A stretch of DNA of 64,000 bases from Paralichthys olivaceus. Lineage: Eukaryota; Chordata; Actinopteri; Pleuronectiformes; Paralichthyidae. Every line of letters starts with the position of its first letter. Position 1 is the stretch's first letter. The notes under the pieces were generated by a model. That model was not told the origin of the DNA, searched no databases, and worked only from the letters and a program-made list of their open reading frames with translations. A program made the position numbers and the translations under genes. The stretch covers positions 10,523,001 through 10,587,000 of the forward strand of contig NC_091108.1 in the NCBI RefSeq assembly GCF_024713975.1. The letters are read 5' to 3'. Shown in pieces: positions 60,659-64,000 of the stretch.

Positions 60659-60709
60659 ATGGTGAAGGACAAAGCAGAGAACCGGACGCTCCAGTATCAG
60701 CAAACTTTG
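60659..60709 (+). CDS. clcn2: Chloride channel protein 2, first coding exon (partial gene)
   Basis: ATG at 60659, coding MVKDKAENRTLQYQQTL, then the donor GTGAGT at 60710. In vertebrate CLCN2 the N terminus reads RALQYEQTL followed by MYGRYTQDLG. The fish peptide NRTLQYQQTL matches up to exactly this point, so the next exon should begin MYGRYTQ. I do not see that exon before the window end. ClC-2 is a dimeric, voltage-gated inwardly rectifying chloride channel. The N-terminal cytosolic part encoded here is an inactivation region. THPO and CLCN2 are close neighbours in human 3q27, and here they are divergently arranged. Evidence rests on a 17-residue match plus synteny. Confidence 0.7.
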
Positions 60710-63700
60710 GTGAGTTTGGTCGTGGATGAGGTTTTCAGTCATGTATGGGGCTGTCATGGATTCCTGCCCGGCCGTAGGATGGAGCTGCAGCTGCTGCTTG
60801 CTCAACTGTGTCCTGTATGAGGACAGCAGGAGATTGTGTGTCTGTGCAGCTTGTTAAAGGATATATATAGATCAGTGTAGTGTTTAATGGCTGATTCTCC
60901 TGCTCCCTTATAGTTACTGCTATTGAGCATCCCTCCCACCCTTGATCCACAGGTGTTGCATCACTCTAAGCCTCCCATCCCTCATATTTAATTTAGATTT
61001 CAGATTTTAAACCATGTCAGATTAATTTGTTCAGCTTGAAAATAAAATGCATGTATCTGCCTATCTGCTGATCAAATTAAGTGGAGTCATTATTAAGACG
61101 TTAATATCCTCACCCTGCTTTCTGAGCTCTGTGTATTTTGCTCACGTCCTGTCTTCCTTATCTCCTCTATTTCTCTCGTAGATCTTGTTCCTCCTTATGC
61201 CTCCTCATGTATTCCTCTGTCATCCTCCCCTCAGCCCATCCTGTTTTCCAGAGCGGCCTTTACTGAACTTAAAGTGGATCGTTTCTGAACACACATGCTT
61301 TGTGCACCAGTTTTCCCCCACTCATGTCATTGCAGAAGTGACAGTGATATCCTGGGGTACTTCACACAGGGATATCTATAGTCAGATATGGACAGGCAGG
61401 CAGATAGGCAGGCAGACGGTCAGTCAATGGATTAAAGTGTCCTTCCACCATGATTTGTGTGTGTTTGTGTCTGCACTCTCATCCCCTGTCCTCCGTTCAT
61501 GTCTTTTTGTGTCCAGGAAAACATGTAGGATGACATGCGCGGTCCGTCACTCAGCTGTGCACATGCAACCGTGTTGGGCCTGTGCGATACAGAGGTGTCT
61601 CTCTGCTCATAGTGGTGTGTGACAATCAATGCCGTGCTGTGTGTCTCAGTGTAAAGATCAATAGTAATGTAAAATGGCAGTCGGAGTCTCTGGGGATTGT
61701 AACTCCCTGTCTGCCTCCTCCCTCTCCTCTGATCCACTGACCAAAGCTCTCAGATCAATGGCTTTTTCATTCACTCCCTGTGTATCACAGTCCATTACCC
61801 AAAAATAGATGCAGTTGTGTATGTGTGTTGAAATGCACATGCAAGAATTAGCAGTGGCAGTGCGATTCATCAAACCCCCCCTCAGGTGAAACAGTACTCC
61901 CCTTTCAGAAAACTGAATGACATGAAAAGATTCAGCAGATATCAAACCACAACTTTCTAAAATGAGATAAATGATGGCTTGTGGGGGTTGCAGGTGCATT
62001 GCTACAGTCTAAAATTAGATTCCATTGTTGACAAAAAGATCCTCTGTGTTTTGTTTCCCATCAGTAAGATTCAGAGGCTTTTCAGTCAATCGTTTGCTGG
62101 GTATTCTTTTGGCAGCGCAGAAACATAGCAGGACCAAGCAGATGACACGGAGTTGATAGAGGAAAAAGTAGAGATCTGTCTGATACCTTCTCCAGGAAGG
62201 AGTAACGCAGAAATGATCGTCTCAGCTGTTAAAAATGCAGTGTCCCTCCAGTCTTTGTTCTTTTCTGGCAGCAAGCCTTTTACAGAATCAGCAGCTGATA
62301 GACCGTCTCGTTTACTGAGAAAATGGAACAGAAATAACCTGAAAATTTATGGCTGCTTGAGTTTTATAATCAGCTAGCATTGCTGTGAGAATCCATAAAC
62401 TGAAATGTGGTTGGTATCATAAACGTATCAAACTTAACATCATAAAAGAGCTAACAACTGAATAATTGATATAATTACTTTGCAAATGAAATGATTACAT
62501 TTCCTACTGTGGAAAATCTCCCCTAAAGAATACAATTCAACGTGCAGATGAGATCCATTCATGTATTGTGTAATGAATGTTTCAAACAGATCTATTGGAG
62601 ATTTCATAGAAAGCATTTCACAGTGACCTCAGTGAAACAGGGAATAAACAAGCTATTTATAGCCATTGAGACTTTCATGGACAAAGGAGTGTGTATGAAC
62701 TCAGGACTTAATTATCTCCAGCATGAGGTTATGTTTTCACCTGTCTGTCTGTTTGTTGGTTGTTTGGTTTGTTTGTAACCAGGATTATGCAAAAACAACC
62801 AAATAGATTTCCAAGAAACTTGGTGGAAGGATTTTATATGGGCCAGGGTAGAACCCATTCAAATTTGGTCTGTATCCAGATCAAAGGGCAGATGAGGAAT
62901 GTTTTTTCCCTGAGAATACATGGAACTGGATGTAAGGATGGGGCAGGTAAAGCTTGGATAAGGAGTTTGTCATTGACTGAAAAAAAAAAAAGAGATCGAG
63001 GCTGACAGTGTTCGTGGTGACTTGGTGTCAAAGTGCTGCAGCCCTCCATCTGAAGCCTTTCAAAAGCTTTCAGAAGGTGTGGGAGGTCTGGATGTGTCAC
63101 AGCGTTTGTGTGTGTGCACGTGTTTTCTCTTCTCAGAAGCGTGGGCAAGTTTGCTCCATGGGTCTTGAAAGTGCATTTACATTACTGGTGTGTGTATAAT
63201 TTCTCATTCAAGTGATCTCAGACTTTTGAACCCCTCTGTATGTGCGTGTAGGAGGGTTTGTACCATACCCACACGTACGTATTGTATCTGCCTACGTGTT
63301 AATTGAATGTGTGGAAAGTCTCTGTTAGAGCAGATGTTAGACACAGCATGTTCATGTCCCTCCAGCAGCAGGAGGTTTGAGGGTTTTTTTCTGCCGCTGC
63401 TGCAGGGATCGAAGTCACCTGAAGAGGAAAAGCCGCCACCCAACATCTTCCCTCAGCCCACCTTCCACTCCCCCACCATTGGGCACTGCAGCACCGCAGA
63501 AACGATCCACAGCACACAACATGCTGCTGGTCTTTCTGGATGAATGCATCTGTGTGTTTTGTTTCTGAGCAACCTGCTGCACTGACGACTAAGACACACC
63601 ACTGACAAGATCCAATTCTCACTCTTCTGCATCTGTTTCCATATGTCAGCGGTCGATAAATATTTAAAGTCACACCACCGCACCATTTTTATGTAAAGCA

Positions 63701-64000
63701 CAGATACATAAAGTGGTGCAGGGCAAGACAAGGTGTTATATTCATGCAGTGAGATAGTATCTGCTGCTTTGCCCAATTCAAATTTCTCGTATCGATTATA
63801 GATTTGCCAGACAACTGAAAAATTGAAGGTAAAAAGACAAAATATCTGCATTTGATTCATTTCTAATTCTGCATTATGAACAAAAGCGGATGCATATTAG
63901 TATGTATGATAGAATCAGAGTTGTAAAGCAACATGGAGTGTGCTGTGCAGAATTCAGACAGATTGTCTCCTGAACAACAGTGAACAAGCACCCTGTCCAC
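60710..64000 (+). other. clcn2 first intron, continuing beyond the window
   Basis: No clcn2 exon 2 motif (MYGRYT) is seen in either frame up to 64000. Short frames at 61185, 62760 and 63307 lack family similarity. The Pro-rich frame after a CTGCAG at 63404 is unassigned. Confidence 0.5.
62745..62990 (+). mobile_element. Interspersed fish repeat fragment
   Basis: Contains accaggattatgcaaaaaca, then atttccaagaaacttggtgg and gaaggattttatatgggcca, then agaacccattcaaatttggt and tccagatcaaagggcagatg. This phrase pattern is a dispersed repeat seen in many fish genomes ('atttccatgaaacttggtgg', 'gatccagatcagggggcgga'). Family not assigned. Confidence 0.55.

Noticed and set aside
63307-63543. Pro-rich frame as clcn2 exon 2
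   Set aside because: Clcn2 exon 2 should begin MYGRYTQ; this frame has no similarity to ClC-2 and ends without a donor.

Overview
The window is vertebrate nuclear DNA, almost certainly from a ray-finned (percomorph-type) fish. The genes are multi-exon with GT-AG introns and modest intron lengths. There are many di- and tetranucleotide microsatellites and several repeat families typical of teleosts. The proteins are recognisable fish orthologues of vertebrate genes. There is no bacterial operon structure, CRISPR array, or tRNA or rRNA gene that I could find.

Layout. (1) 1-989, plus: the last two coding exons of a GPR55-like rhodopsin-family GPCR. (2) 4844-8611, minus: complete six-exon itm2c (BRI3), with promoter near 8.7 kb. 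(3) 9-11.7 kb: intergenic, with an inverted-repeat transposon relic and a 13-copy minisatellite just upstream of hes6. (4) 12003-13234, plus: complete four-exon hes6 (HES6/her13-type bHLH-Orange, C-terminal WRPW). (5) 13.7-17.1 kb: gap between convergent genes, with T-box-like and E-box sites. (6) 17250-31935, minus: complete period2, 22 coding exons and 1469 codons in my splice model. Its 5' non-coding part runs to a CpG-rich promoter at about 37.9-38.1 kb. (7) 38.3-44.9 kb: gene-free, with microsatellites, LINE relics and an old diverged tandem duplication. (8) 45224-52243, minus: complete slc12a9, 14 coding exons and 940 codons. (9) 53534-55366, minus: compact five-exon thrombopoietin (thpo), 177 codons. 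(10) 56.5-64 kb, plus: a CpG-rich probable first exon and the first coding exon of clcn2 (60659-60709); the rest of clcn2 lies beyond the window.

Relations. itm2c and GPR55 are neighbours in human 2q37.1, and HES6 and PER2 in 2q37.3. THPO and CLCN2 lie close together in 3q27, and SLC12A9 is in 7q22, where the THPO paralogue EPO lies. The window therefore joins blocks that are separate in mammals. The genes have unrelated jobs (Notch/neurogenesis, circadian clock, cation-chloride carrier, haematopoietic cytokine, chloride channel) and are not a functional cluster.

The most interesting signal is regulatory. The per2 5' region has a canonical E-box 15 bp from a D-box, the arrangement of the light-responsive module described for zebrafish per2. 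Three more perfect D-box octamers lie within the next 0.85 kb. I found no convincing unknown multi-gene system.
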